Positions 7,734-16,111 of a DNA stretch of 64,000 nt are shown here, piece by piece. Within the stretch, counting starts at the first letter, position 1; every line of letters starts with the position of its first letter. A program made the translations under genes and the position numbers. The DNA lies in NCBI RefSeq assembly GCF_014205215.1, contig NZ_JACHNC010000001.1, positions 8,304,501 to 8,368,500 on the forward strand, read 5' to 3'. The DNA is from Actinoplanes lobatus (lineage in GTDB: Bacteria; Actinomycetota; Actinomycetes; Mycobacteriales; Micromonosporaceae). Below the pieces are notes generated by a model that worked only from the letters and a program-made list of their open reading frames with translations, did no database searches and was not told the DNA's origin.

Positions 7734-9232
7734 GACGTGCTGTCGACACGAGACATGCCATCAATACAAGACGCGCCATCAACACGAGAGGCATCGTCAA
7801 GACGAGACGCGCCATCAAGACGAGACGCATCGTCAAGACGAGACGCGCCATCAACACGAGACGCATCGTCAAGACGAGGTGCGTTGGCAAGACGAGACGC
7901 ATCGTCAACATGAGACGTGCCGTCAAGACGAGGTGCGTTGGCAAGACGAGGCGCGCTGTAGAGGCGGGAACCGTCGAGTTCGTAGACGAGTTCGGTCAGT
8001 GCGGTGTCGAGGACTTGGATCATCTCGGCGTGGTCGGCGGCGTCGCCGGTGAGCATGTCGAGTTCCTGGGTGTGCACACCGCCGGGTAGCCGTTCGCCGG
8101 GGCGAACGAACGGGCGGATCCGGTGGACCCCGGGTGTCGCGCTCGCCGCAGCGATGCCGTGGATGGCGGTGACCGTGCACGGTTGTTCGGGTGCGACGGT
8201 GTTGTGCTGGAAGTACACACGATCGGGGCTGGCTCGCCGTACCGGTGGGGTCTCGCCGAGGGCGATGCGGGCGGCCAGATCCAGCAGGTCGAGGCCGGCG
8301 GCGCGGTGGGCGAGTTCGGCGATGCCGCCACCGAGCCGCCCGTTGACCTCGATGATCCGGGGCCCTGCCGGGGTCAGTTTGATCTCGACGTGGCTCAGGC
8401 CGGTGGTGACGCCGAGGGCCTCGACGGCGGCGACGGCCAGGGCCGCCACCTCGTCCTGGTCGGGGTCGCTCAGGTGTGACGGCCAGAATCCGCCGGTCTC
8501 CCGGAACGGTGGGAGGAGGCGGAACTTGCCGGTCACCGCGAGGGCGGTGACCGTGCCGGCGGCGGCCGCGCACTCGACCGACACGTAGTCGCCAAAGTTC
8601 GGTTCCGGGCGTCCTTCCAGGTACTCCTCGAGGACGAAAGCGCCGGGCGGCAGTCCGGGCAGGATCGCGGCGGCCTGCGCCTCGTCCCGCAGCAGGTGGG
8701 TGTCGCGGCTGGCCTCGCCGTGGCGTGGTTTCACCACGGCGGGCAGGCCGGTGTGGGCGACCGCCTCCGGCCACCGGGCGGGATCGGTCAGCGGCCGGTG
8801 GCGTACGGGCGTCACCCCGGCCGTGTCGAGGGCCTCGCGCTGCCGGTGCTTGTCGGTGAGCAGCGCCGCCACGGCCGGGGTGTGGAACGGCAGGCCGAGA
8901 CGTTCGGCGAGCGCCGCCGTGGGGACCAGCATGCGCTCGCTGAACGTGACGATGCCGTCCGCGGTCAGGTCGGCATCGCCGATACCGGTGACGATGCCGT
9001 CCGCGGCCACATCGGTGCCGCCGAAGCCAGCGACTGTGCCGCCCGCGGTCAGGTCGGCGCCGGCGAGAGTGGTGACGTGGTCGAACTCGGCGAACATCGG
9101 CATCATGGCGGCCGCGTGTGGCGAGTCGCCCACGATCACCGCCATCGGTGCGTACCTGGCCGCGAGGAGGCTGAGCTCCAACGGCGACGCGGCGCCGGTG
9201 TCGTAGACGACGGCGAGCCGAACTCGACCCAC
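7700..9232 (-). CDS. ATP-grasp ligase with repeat insertion and repetitive C-terminal tail
   Basis: This 510-residue protein is an ATP-grasp carboxylate-amine ligase. It shows 'LTDKHRQREALDTAGV', 'GLPAVVKPRHGEASRDTH' (nucleotide-binding lysine and loop), 'FVLEEYLEG' and the metal-binding 'RIIEVNGRLGGGIAELAHR'. Such enzymes join an acyl phosphate to an amine, often forming peptide bonds without NRPS condensation domains. GTG 9232 is chosen because it follows GAGAAGGGA and precedes 'RLAVVYDTG'. Two oddities are a 14-residue repeat (VTGIGDADLTADGI-like) at about residues 53-96 and a C-terminal tail of about twelve 6-residue units (RLDDAS/RVDGAS). The tail overlaps the convergent regulator gene. 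Confidence 0.88.
   Translation of the reverse strand: MGRVRLAVVYDTGAASPLELSLLAARYAPMAVIVGDSPHAAAMMPMFAEFDHVTTLAGADLTAGGTVAGFGGTDVAADGIVTGIGDADLTADGIVTFSERMLVPTAALAERLGLPFHTPAVAALLTDKHRQREALDTAGVTPVRHRPLTDPARWPEAVAHTGLPAVVKPRHGEASRDTHLLRDEAQAAAILPGLPPGAFVLEEYLEGRPEPNFGDYVSVECAAAAGTVTALAVTGKFRLLPPFRETGGFWPSHLSDPDQDEVAALAVAAVEALGVTTGLSHVEIKLTPAGPRIIEVNGRLGGGIAELAHRAAGLDLLDLAARIALGETPPVRRASPDRVYFQHNTVAPEQPCTVTAIHGIAAASATPGVHRIRPFVRPGERLPGGVHTQELDMLTGDAADHAEMIQVLDTALTELVYELDGSRLYSAPRLANAPRLDGTSHVDDASRLANAPRLDDASRVDGASRLDDASRLDGASRLDDASRVDGASCIDGMSRVDSTSHGDGARRASR
7739..7956 (-). repeat. 18-bp tandem repeats encoding the ATP-grasp C-terminal tail
   Basis: About twelve units such as gacgagacgcgccatcaa and gacgagacgcatcgtcaa follow one another in frame, giving RLDDAS/RVDGAS hexapeptides. 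They lie beyond the last recognisable ATP-grasp segment. Confidence 0.85.
8946..9070 (-). repeat. 42-bp in-frame repeats inside the ATP-grasp gene
   Basis: The string gtgacgatgccgtccgcgg recurs at 8946 and 8988, with a third diverged copy near 9030. The 42-bp spacing gives 14-residue units placed between the N-terminal domain and the ATP-binding core. Confidence 0.75.
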
Positions 9233-9288
9233 GGCATTCCCTTCTCGGCCCTTGCGGCGGGCTCTGATGTTCAGCTGAACAAAACCGG

Positions 9289-10032
9289 TCAGCCCTTGCG
9301 GCGGGCCTTGATGTTCAGGCGGACGTAGTCGATCACCGGCTCCGGCAGGCGGCTCGCCACGTCGTGGACGAAGGTGCGGTGCTCGGATTCGGGGAGCCGG
9401 TCGACGTACGGGCCGATGACGACGGTGCCGAGGTAGCTTTCCAACTGCTCGCCCGGTTCCAGGGTGGCCGGGTCGTCGAGCAGGTCGACCTCGATGTCGG
9501 TGAAGCCGTTCTCGCGCAGCCGTTCCACGGTCTCGTCGACCCCGGCGAAGTAGGCGGCGTCGGCGGGCTGGCCGAGCACGTCCTCGACGGCGCCGAGCAC
9601 CCGCCGTACACAACCTTGGCCACCGCATTCGGCGACGAACCAGCCGCCCGGGCGCAGCACCTGGGCGATGTTGGCGAACAGGGCGCTGTGGTCGTGGATC
9701 CAGTGGAAGGTGGCGACGCTGAACACCGTGTCGACCGGCTGCTCGACGGGCAGCGGCTTGGTCAGGTCCGCGTTGATCACGTCGACCCGGTCCAGTTTGC
9801 CGTCGAGTTTCGCCTTGAGCTGGGTGAGCATCTTGACCGAGCCGTCCACCGCCACGACCCGGCCCTCGGGGAGCAGGTCGAGCAGGGAGAGGGTGTCCCG
9901 GCCGGTTCCGGCGCCCGCGTCGAGGACGGTCTCGGTGCCGGCGAGTTCCAGGCGGGCGAGGGTGCGCTTGCCCCAGAACTTGTGCGGCAGCGGCAGGGAG
10001 TCGTAGGTGGTGGCGTCCCATTCACGGGGCAT
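9289..10032 (-). CDS. Class I SAM-dependent methyltransferase
   Basis: The product of 247 residues has motif I 'VLDAGAGTGRDTLSLLD', the acidic 'RVVAVDGSVKML', 'DVINADLTKPLPV' and 'FSVATFHWIHDHSALFANIAQVL' halves typical of trans-aconitate/ubiquinone-type methyltransferases. ATG 10032 overlaps the end of the OsmC-like gene by 11 bp. The stop is followed by a near-repeat of its own last codons at 9248-9275. It may methylate the product. Alternatively it could act with the HemN-like enzyme, as methyltransferase and HemN-like partners do in cyclopropane formation in CC-1065-type pathways. That pairing is a hypothesis only. Confidence 0.88.
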   Translation of the reverse strand: MPREWDATTYDSLPLPHKFWGKRTLARLELAGTETVLDAGAGTGRDTLSLLDLLPEGRVVAVDGSVKMLTQLKAKLDGKLDRVDVINADLTKPLPVEQPVDTVFSVATFHWIHDHSALFANIAQVLRPGGWFVAECGGQGCVRRVLGAVEDVLGQPADAAYFAGVDETVERLRENGFTDIEVDLLDDPATLEPGEQLESYLGTVVIGPYVDRLPESEHRTFVHDVASRLPEPVIDYVRLNIKARRKG

Positions 10033-10990
10033 CTGGTGTTCTCCGGTTCTCGATCTCGATGGACACGTCGGTGGGCTGTCGCAGCAGTTCGAGCACCGGG
10101 CCGGGGGCCGGGATCGGCGCCTGCGGGTCGAGACACTGCACGAGGATGTCGCGCAGCCCGACCGGGGCGCCGTCGAAGCCCAGGCCGCCGCGCAGGTCCT
10201 GGCGGGCCGACACGTGCACCTCACCGCCGGTGCGGGCGAGGGTCTCGGCGGCAAGGGCGGCGAGCAGGCATTCCTCCGGGGACGGGCCGCGATCGGTGCC
10301 GAACAGCTGTTTCGGCCGGTCGATGACGATGGCGCGGTCGGCGGCGGTGACCGTGGACCGGGCGCCCTGCTGCCACACGGCATGCGCCTCAGCGGCGGCA
10401 TCAGGAAGCGGCGGTCCGGCAGGGTGCGCCGACGGCGAATCACCAGGCACCCCACCAACTCCCGCCAACGGCGAACCAAGCGGTGCTCCACCGGCACCCG
10501 CCGACGGCGAGTCAGGCAGTGGTCCGGCGAGGTGGACCGGTTGCGAGCCGTCCGGGGTCACGAGCAGCAGGCGTACGGGAGTCGGCTCGGCCAGGGTCCG
10601 CAGGATGACGCTGTAGCGGCGGACGTGGTCGGCGGCCGCCGCCAGTTGGGTGGGGGTGATCAGGCCGGCGACGTCGAGGTGCACTCCCATTTTCGGCGCT
10701 TGTCCGGCGTACCCCCGGATGTTGATCTTTGTGGGGAGCGCGCCCTGCCGGGTGAGTGAGATGGCGACGGTGGCCGCGGTGTCGGCGGCGAGGGCGCTGA
10801 GCAGCAGCGCCACCGGATCGCCGGCGACGGTGAAGGGGCGCGCGACGCGGGACGGGCCGAGCAGCATGGGCCGCACGGTGATCTCCGGCCCGGCGGCGGA
10901 CACGCTGATCGTGGCCTGCGCCTCCCAGGAGGCCCGCCGGACGGTGCCGGCCAGCTCACGCCAGCCGGCCAGGTCGACTCCGGCGATCAT
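10022..10990 (-). CDS. Fused tandem OsmC-like protein lacking the usual cysteines
   Basis: This 322-residue protein contains two OsmC/YhfA-like halves. The first (about 1-155) has 'GDPVALLLSALAADTAATVA' and 'KINIRGYAG'; the second (about 205-322) has 'FGTDRGPSPEECLLAALAA', 'EVHVSARQDLRGGLGFDG' and 'LRDILVQCLDP'. OsmC proteins reduce peroxides with two cysteines, one in the central helix (AAC) and one late (CPV). Here those positions read AAD or AAE and PTDV, so peroxidase activity is unlikely. A Gly/Pro/Ser linker with 12-residue repeats joins the halves. The start overlaps the upstream gene by ATGA, so it is translationally coupled. Confidence 0.68.
   Translation of the reverse strand: MIAGVDLAGWRELAGTVRRASWEAQATISVSAAGPEITVRPMLLGPSRVARPFTVAGDPVALLLSALAADTAATVAISLTRQGALPTKINIRGYAGQAPKMGVHLDVAGLITPTQLAAAADHVRRYSVILRTLAEPTPVRLLLVTPDGSQPVHLAGPLPDSPSAGAGGAPLGSPLAGVGGVPGDSPSAHPAGPPLPDAAAEAHAVWQQGARSTVTAADRAIVIDRPKQLFGTDRGPSPEECLLAALAAETLARTGGEVHVSARQDLRGGLGFDGAPVGLRDILVQCLDPQAPIPAPGPVLELLRQPTDVSIEIENRRTPDAP
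10430..10537 (-). repeat. 36-bp in-frame repeats in the OsmC-like linker
   Basis: Three units begin gccgacggcgaatcacc, gccaacggcgaaccaag and gccgacggcgagtcagg at 36-bp spacing. They encode 12-residue Gly/Pro/Ser-rich linker units. Confidence 0.75.
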
Positions 10991-11952
10991 GCGGCGGCCT
11001 CCTGGGACAGAAGTGCCCGCAACCGCCCGATCAGCGGGGCCGCGTCGTCGTGTCCGGCCGCGACCCGGACCAGGTGCGGGTCGAGACCTGGCTGTTCCCA
11101 GGCGGGCAAGGTGATCGCGCCACCGGTCCGGGCAGCGTCGACCGGCACGTGGGTGGTGAACGACAGCAGCCCGCCGAAGCCGGTGTGCGTCTCCACCGCC
11201 CACGGCGCCTCGTCGAAGCCGGCCCGGTGGACCGTCGCGACCGCCGGGTGTTTGCGCAGGTACTCGGCTATCTCGTCGGCGTGCCGGTGGTGGGCGGCCA
11301 TCCGCAGGTCCAGGGTGCGCAGCGCCTGTGCCAGCATCCGGTCCGACCACGGGTCGGGTCGCCCACCGGTACGGGCCACCTGCGCGCTGATCCGGCGCAG
11401 CAGCCGCGACGGACCGCATACCGTCGACAGCCCGAGTCCGGCCAGGTCGTCGAGGTAGGGGGCGCAGGTTTCGACGACAACGGTGGCGCCGAGGTCGAGG
11501 GGCCGCAGCTGGGCCGGGGACAGCGCGGTGTTGTCGACGACGAGCAGCAGGTCGGTGCTGTGGGCGAGCGCCGCGAGGTCGTTGACCGGGATCGGCCGCA
11601 TCCCGGGATCGGTCATCGACTCGGTGAGGATGAGCTGGGTCCGCGGGCCGACCAGGGCGGCGACCGCGTCGAGGTCGTCGCAGTCCACGAGGTCGACGGT
11701 CCGCCCGGATTCGAGGAATTCCCGCTCGACGTGTTCGCGGGCGGCGCCGCCGAGTCCGGCGGAGACGATCACGTGGCCGCCGGGGTTGGTGAGCGCGGCC
11801 AGGGCGTACGCCGTCGCCGCGCCCGGCCCGGACAGGACCACCGCGGTCTCGGCGCCGTGCAGGTCGCACAGTCGCCGCTCGGCGCCGCTGAGGGTGGCCG
11901 GGGCCGGCCGGTCGTCGCCGGCCAGCCATCCGGTGTCGGGGGATCCGCTCAT
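10987..11952 (-). CDS. Cystathionine gamma-synthase-like protein without the PLP lysine
   Basis: The 321-residue product aligns with Cys/Met-metabolism PLP enzymes. It has an 'AETAVVLSGPGAATAYALAA' segment, 'LILTESMTDPGMRPIPV', and 'LLLVVDNTALSPAQLRPLDL' (the PLP Asp region). The next motif, normally S-x-T-K-Y with the Schiff-base lysine, reads 'VVVETCAPYLDDLAG', so Lys is replaced by Pro. The substrate-loop Tyr is also absent ('SAGLGGAAREH') and the protein is shorter than the usual 380-400 residues. It is therefore probably a non-PLP or structural homologue. ATG 11952 overlaps the stop of the radical SAM gene (TGATG). Confidence 0.8.
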   Translation of the reverse strand: MSGSPDTGWLAGDDRPAPATLSGAERRLCDLHGAETAVVLSGPGAATAYALAALTNPGGHVIVSAGLGGAAREHVEREFLESGRTVDLVDCDDLDAVAALVGPRTQLILTESMTDPGMRPIPVNDLAALAHSTDLLLVVDNTALSPAQLRPLDLGATVVVETCAPYLDDLAGLGLSTVCGPSRLLRRISAQVARTGGRPDPWSDRMLAQALRTLDLRMAAHHRHADEIAEYLRKHPAVATVHRAGFDEAPWAVETHTGFGGLLSFTTHVPVDAARTGGAITLPAWEQPGLDPHLVRVAAGHDDAAPLIGRLRALLSQEAAA

Positions 11953-13397
11953 CAACGCCTGCATACCGGGGCGTCGGACAGGCTGATCCGCTGGTGGAAG
12001 TAGTGGTAGATGATCTCCTCGTGCAGGGCCTCGCCGTCGAGGGTGGGTTTCAGCGCGGCCCCGCCGTCGACCACCTCGACGAGTTTGCGGTCGATGAGGT
12101 CGGAGAACGCCGACGCGAACGGCTCGGTCTCCAGCAGGTCGGCGCCGAACTGCCGCTTGTAGCGGTCCAGGACGATCGGCTGGTTGGCCTTGAAGTTGAA
12201 GCCGAGCGCGGTGCCGATCGCCTTGTGCCCGTCGAGGCGGCGGCCGTACGCCAGCGGCAGGTCCGGCTGCGTCTGCATGTACCGCACGTACCCGGAGATG
12301 TCGGTGTCGTTGTGGGTCTGCACGAACTCGGCGCCGTCGCCGGTCAGCCAGCCGTACGCCCCGGGCCCGTGCGCGATCATCGTGTCGTAGTGCTCCCACT
12401 TGTTCTTCGAGGTCTGCGGGATGTTGCCGCCCTCGTAGGTGCCGGGCCGGCTCCACCAGCCGCACGGGCTCGGGTAGTAGTCGTGCTCCAGCAGCACCTC
12501 GACGGCCGCCTGCCGCATGGCGTAGGTGGAGGTCAGGTCCGGGAAGTAGCCCTGCTGGATGAGCCGGTCGCGGACCGCCGGGTTGTTCCAGACGGCCCGG
12601 TTGCCGATGCCCATCTCGGCCCGGTCGGCGTTGCGCAGCCGGTAGATGGTGATCGTCGGGACGCCCAGTTCGGTGAGCGCGGTGAGGTCGGCGCGCACCG
12701 ACTCGGGTGTCTGGTAGGGCAGCCCGAACATCATGTCGACGTTGAACGGGCAGCCGGTGTCCAGAAGGTTCCGGACGGCGGACAGCGACTCCTCGGCCGT
12801 GTGCCGGCGCTTGGTGAACTCGTTGACCTCGTCCTGGAGTGACTGCACGCCCAGGCTGAACCGGTTGAAGCCGAGGTCCCGGGCGAGCCGCAGGTTGTCG
12901 CGGGTGAAGTTCTCCGGGTTGCCCTCGATGTTGAACTCGGCGCCGTCGGTCAGCTGGTAGTGGCGGCGCACGTGCTCGACCAGCGGGGTGATCGTGTCCG
13001 CGCTGTTGAGCAGCAGCGCCGCGGTGCCGCCGCCGATGTAGAAGGAGTCGATCCGGGCGTCGGACACCCAGCCGAACCGGTCCAGCCAGCGCCGGGACTC
13101 CTCGATCAGCAGGTCCTGCCACAGCCGCAGCGACGAGTCCTCCTTGCCGCGGGGGACCAGGCGCTTGACGTAGTTGCAGAAGTGGCAGATGTAGTTGCAC
13201 AGCGGCAGGTGGAAGTAGAGGTGGGCCGGCTGGCCGGCGCCGGGGAAGGCCGCGATCTCGTCGATGAGCTCCGCGGGGGTGAGCCGGCCGCCCTCGTTCG
13301 AGGTGACGTTGATGTTGTACTCGTCGCGGGGAATCTGGAGCGCCGGGTTGCGCTCCAGGAGGGCTCCAAGGTCGAGTTCCAGGTCATGAACGGCCAT
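11952..13397 (-). CDS. HemN-like radical SAM enzyme
   Basis: The product has 481 residues. The [4Fe-4S] cluster motif is CxxxCxxC in 'HLPLCNYICHFCNYV', followed by 'IDSFYIGGGTAALL', 'EFNIEGNPENFTRDNL', 'GFNRFSLGVQSLQDEVN' and 'NVDMMFGLPYQTPES', all HemN/coproporphyrinogen-dehydrogenase-like. The C-terminal HemN domain is also recognisable. In this position a heme role is unlikely; HemN-like enzymes in natural-product clusters act as radical methylases or cyclopropanases using two SAM molecules. The ATG has a GAAGGA ribosome site and lies 13 bp after the TrmO-like gene. Confidence 0.9.
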   Translation of the reverse strand: MAVHDLELDLGALLERNPALQIPRDEYNINVTSNEGGRLTPAELIDEIAAFPGAGQPAHLYFHLPLCNYICHFCNYVKRLVPRGKEDSSLRLWQDLLIEESRRWLDRFGWVSDARIDSFYIGGGTAALLLNSADTITPLVEHVRRHYQLTDGAEFNIEGNPENFTRDNLRLARDLGFNRFSLGVQSLQDEVNEFTKRRHTAEESLSAVRNLLDTGCPFNVDMMFGLPYQTPESVRADLTALTELGVPTITIYRLRNADRAEMGIGNRAVWNNPAVRDRLIQQGYFPDLTSTYAMRQAAVEVLLEHDYYPSPCGWWSRPGTYEGGNIPQTSKNKWEHYDTMIAHGPGAYGWLTGDGAEFVQTHNDTDISGYVRYMQTQPDLPLAYGRRLDGHKAIGTALGFNFKANQPIVLDRYKRQFGADLLETEPFASAFSDLIDRKLVEVVDGGAALKPTLDGEALHEEIIYHYFHQRISLSDAPVCRR

Positions 13398-13410
13398 GCT
13401 GATGTCCTTC

Positions 13411-13866
13411 CTAGAGGTAATAGGACTTCATGACGTCGTGCACCCAGCCGGGTTCGCGGACGGCCTCGACGGGCGGGACCATGGCGCTCAGGAACGCCTT
13501 GACGTCCAGCACGGGAGTGCCGTCGATGGCGTCGAGGCCGCGGACGTGCAGGCGCAGCCCGTCGACGCGGATCAGCTCGCAGCGGGACACGCCGATGTGG
13601 TTGGGGCGGTCCTTGACCCGCTGGGCGAGCACGCCGACCTTCGGCAGGGCGGTGTTGCCGCGCGGGTGCCGGGCGCCGCGGGTGGTCCGGGCCGGGTCGC
13701 ACAGGTGGAAGGAGAAGACCACCTCGATGTGGGAGAACTCCTCCAGCCCGAGGGTGGCCTCGACGTCGACCTGCGCCGGGTCCAGTTCGATCACCGAGTC
13801 GACCTTGCCCCAGTGGTCGTCCTCGGGGGTGGTGCGCTCGTTGCGGACGATGCCGATCGGTGTCAC
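13411..13866 (-). CDS. TrmO/TsaA-like SAM-binding protein
   Basis: This 151-residue protein is a compact TrmO (YaeB, VirR) beta-barrel domain. Family motifs are 'PIGIVRNERTTPEDD', 'LEEFSHIEVVFSFH', 'GVLAQRVKDRPNHIGVSRCE' and 'GLDAIDGTPVLDVKAFL'. TrmO methylates t6A37 of tRNA-Thr in other bacteria. Its place inside the cluster, coupled by GTGA to the carrier-thioesterase gene, suggests a role in small-molecule modification instead; this is inference. GTG 13866 is the only start that keeps the domain and overlap. Confidence 0.85.
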   Translation of the reverse strand: MTPIGIVRNERTTPEDDHWGKVDSVIELDPAQVDVEATLGLEEFSHIEVVFSFHLCDPARTTRGARHPRGNTALPKVGVLAQRVKDRPNHIGVSRCELIRVDGLRLHVRGLDAIDGTPVLDVKAFLSAMVPPVEAVREPGWVHDVMKSYYL

Positions 13867-14918
13867 TTGTCTTCCTCCGTGGTGGTGGCGGCGTCGACCA
13901 GGGCGGCGATGGTCTCCACCTGGCCGGGTTCGATCATGCTGAAGTGGTGGCCCGGCACGTCGTGGACGACGAGTTCACCGGCCCGCCGGGTCCAGTCGAG
14001 GTCACGCGGCAGCAGCACCGGCTCCATGGCGTGGTCGGTCACCCGGTAGAGGGTGACGGTGCCCGGGTAGCCGGCCGGGTCGTAGCCGACCAGCGCGTCC
14101 AGGTTGTACCGGTACATGTCGACCATCCGCAGCAGCCGGTCGCGGTCGAAGTCGGCCGGTACGGTGCCGGCCGCGACCGCCTCGGTCAGCAGCAGCTCGG
14201 CGCGGGCGTCCGGTTCCATGGCCCGCACCTCGTCCAGGTCGAGGTCGAGCTTGAGGCCGCGGCGCAGCAGGGCGTTGAGCGCGTAGTCCTCGTCGCCGCC
14301 GGTGTCCGCGGTGGGCCGGGTGTCGAGCAGCCCGACCAGGCCGACCGGTTCCCCGGCGGCGTGCAGCTGCTTGGCGATCTCGTAGGCGTACACGCCGCCC
14401 ATCGAGTAGCCGACCAGGTGCCACGGTTTCCCGGCCGGGTGGACCTTGCGGGCCCGGGTGATGAAGTCGGCGGCCACGTCCTCGACCGTGGTGAGCGGCT
14501 GTTCCCCCGGCTGGAGGCCGACCGACTGCAACGCCCAGAACGGCCGGTTGCGGGGCAGCGCCTGCATGAGCCGTACGTAGACGAGGGTGGTGCCGGAGAC
14601 CGGCGGCAGCCCGTAGACCGGGGCCAGCTCCGGGTCGCCGTGCCGCAGCCGGGCCAGCGGGCTGGGCGCCTCCCCCGGGTTGCCGCCGCGGACGATCTCG
14701 GCGAGTTTCGCGATGGTGTTGGCCTCCAGCAGCTGCCCGGCGGTGACGTCCACCCCGAACAGCCGGCGGATGCCGACCACCACGCTGATCGCCAGCAGCG
14801 AGTGCCCGCCGACCTCGAAGAAGTCGTCGTGCACCCCCACCTCGGGGATGCCGATGGTCTCCCGCCACAGGTCGGCGATCTGTAGTTCGGCCGGGTCACG
14901 CGGCGCGACGGTCGTCAT
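13863..14918 (-). CDS. Peptidyl carrier protein fused to type I thioesterase
   Basis: This 351-residue protein has an N-terminal carrier domain with the phosphopantetheine serine in 'VHDDFFEVGGHSLLAIS' (about residue 45). A thioesterase follows with nucleophile Ser in 'WHLVGYSMGGVYAYEIA' and catalytic His in 'HDVPGHHFSMI'. It looks like the last module of an NRPS split off as its own gene: it would accept the activated amino acid and release the product by hydrolysis or cyclisation. It overlaps the transporter gene by ATGA upstream and the TrmO-like gene downstream. Confidence 0.93.
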   Translation of the reverse strand: MTTVAPRDPAELQIADLWRETIGIPEVGVHDDFFEVGGHSLLAISVVVGIRRLFGVDVTAGQLLEANTIAKLAEIVRGGNPGEAPSPLARLRHGDPELAPVYGLPPVSGTTLVYVRLMQALPRNRPFWALQSVGLQPGEQPLTTVEDVAADFITRARKVHPAGKPWHLVGYSMGGVYAYEIAKQLHAAGEPVGLVGLLDTRPTADTGGDEDYALNALLRRGLKLDLDLDEVRAMEPDARAELLLTEAVAAGTVPADFDRDRLLRMVDMYRYNLDALVGYDPAGYPGTVTLYRVTDHAMEPVLLPRDLDWTRRAGELVVHDVPGHHFSMIEPGQVETIAALVDAATTTEEDK

Positions 14919-16111
14919 GGGGTGCTCCGTTCGTACTGGTGGGCGCGGGCGGTGGCCGGGCCGGTCGCCCAGCCGGCGGCCAGGAAGGCGGCGGCCAGCA
15001 CGAGCCAGCCCGGCCGGCCGCCCTCGATCAGCAGCAGGGTCAGGGCGGCCGGTGCGACCATCTGTGACACGGCCGTCCCGGAGTTGAAGAAGCCCTGGTA
15101 CTGGCCCTGCCGGTCGGGCGGTGCCAGTTCGTAGGCGAGCACCCAGCCGGCCGACGACTGGACCATCTCGCCGTAGACGTGCAGGCCCGCGGCGACGATC
15201 AGCAGCACCGTCGCCACCACGGCGTCACGCCCGTCGGATGCCGCGAAGAACAGGCACATGCCTGCCAAGACCAAAGCAGCGGTACGGGTGGCGCGCACCG
15301 CCGTGGGCACGGTGTCGATGCCGGTCGTGACCCGGACCTGTAACAGCACGACGGTGACCGTGTTCAGCACGACCAGGGCGGCGGTCAGCGGTTTCGGCGC
15401 GCCGGTGTGCAGCACGATCCACAGCGGCAGGATCACGTCGAGCACCGGCACGTGCAGCGACATCACCATGTTGAGCAGGGTGATCGTGGCGTAGGGCCGG
15501 TCCCGGAGGACGGCCAGACGCGGCTCGCCGGGTTGCCGTTCGACGGCGGTGGGCGGGGCGGCGGGCAGCCGGTGCAGCAGGACGGCGGAGCCGAAGAACG
15601 AGAACGCGTCAAGGGCGAGCACGATCCGGTACGCCTGCGGGGTGTCCGCCGCCAGCGCCAGCGCCCCGACTCCGGCGCCGATCGCCAGGCCGATGTTGGT
15701 GACCACGCGCAACCGGGCGCGGGCCTGGACCAGGTCCTGCCCGGAGAGGACGGCGGCCATCAGGGCCTGCCGGGCCGCGTACCCGCCGCGGCCGAAGAGC
15801 GCCCACGCGCAGGCGATCACGACGAACGCCGGGTACGAGTCGAGGACGATGTAGCCGGCCGCCGCGACACCGGTGAGGGCGACCAGCAGGACGGCGACCC
15901 GGCGGGCGCCGAACCGGTCGGCGAGATGGCCGGCCGGGACACCGGCCAGCACCCCGGCGACTCCGGCGGCGGCCAGGCCGAGACCGAGCGCCGCCGGGGA
16001 GAACCCGAGGACCTGGGTGAAGTAGAGGGCCGAGCAGGTGCCGAACGCACCGTTGCCGATGTTGGTGACCAGCTGTGCGGTCACCAGTTTCCGGGCTGGG
16101 CCGGTCAGCAT
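14915..16111 (-). CDS. MFS transporter
   Basis: The 398-residue protein has about 12 hydrophobic segments. The major facilitator loop between helices 2 and 3 reads 'GHLADRFGARRVAVLL'. Related sequences are proton-driven efflux pumps, and its place in the operon between the hydrolase and carrier-thioesterase genes suggests export of the cluster product or self-protection. ATG 16111 overlaps the hydrolase gene by 7 bp and the stop overlaps the next start by ATGA, so it is translationally coupled on both sides. Confidence 0.88.
   Translation of the reverse strand: MLTGPARKLVTAQLVTNIGNGAFGTCSALYFTQVLGFSPAALGLGLAAAGVAGVLAGVPAGHLADRFGARRVAVLLVALTGVAAAGYIVLDSYPAFVVIACAWALFGRGGYAARQALMAAVLSGQDLVQARARLRVVTNIGLAIGAGVGALALAADTPQAYRIVLALDAFSFFGSAVLLHRLPAAPPTAVERQPGEPRLAVLRDRPYATITLLNMVMSLHVPVLDVILPLWIVLHTGAPKPLTAALVVLNTVTVVLLQVRVTTGIDTVPTAVRATRTAALVLAGMCLFFAASDGRDAVVATVLLIVAAGLHVYGEMVQSSAGWVLAYELAPPDRQGQYQGFFNSGTAVSQMVAPAALTLLLIEGGRPGWLVLAAAFLAAGWATGPATARAHQYERSTP

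Noticed and set aside
7735..7960. 18-bp repeats considered as a CRISPR array
   Set aside because: The units are contiguous without spacers and encode an in-frame peptide tail.
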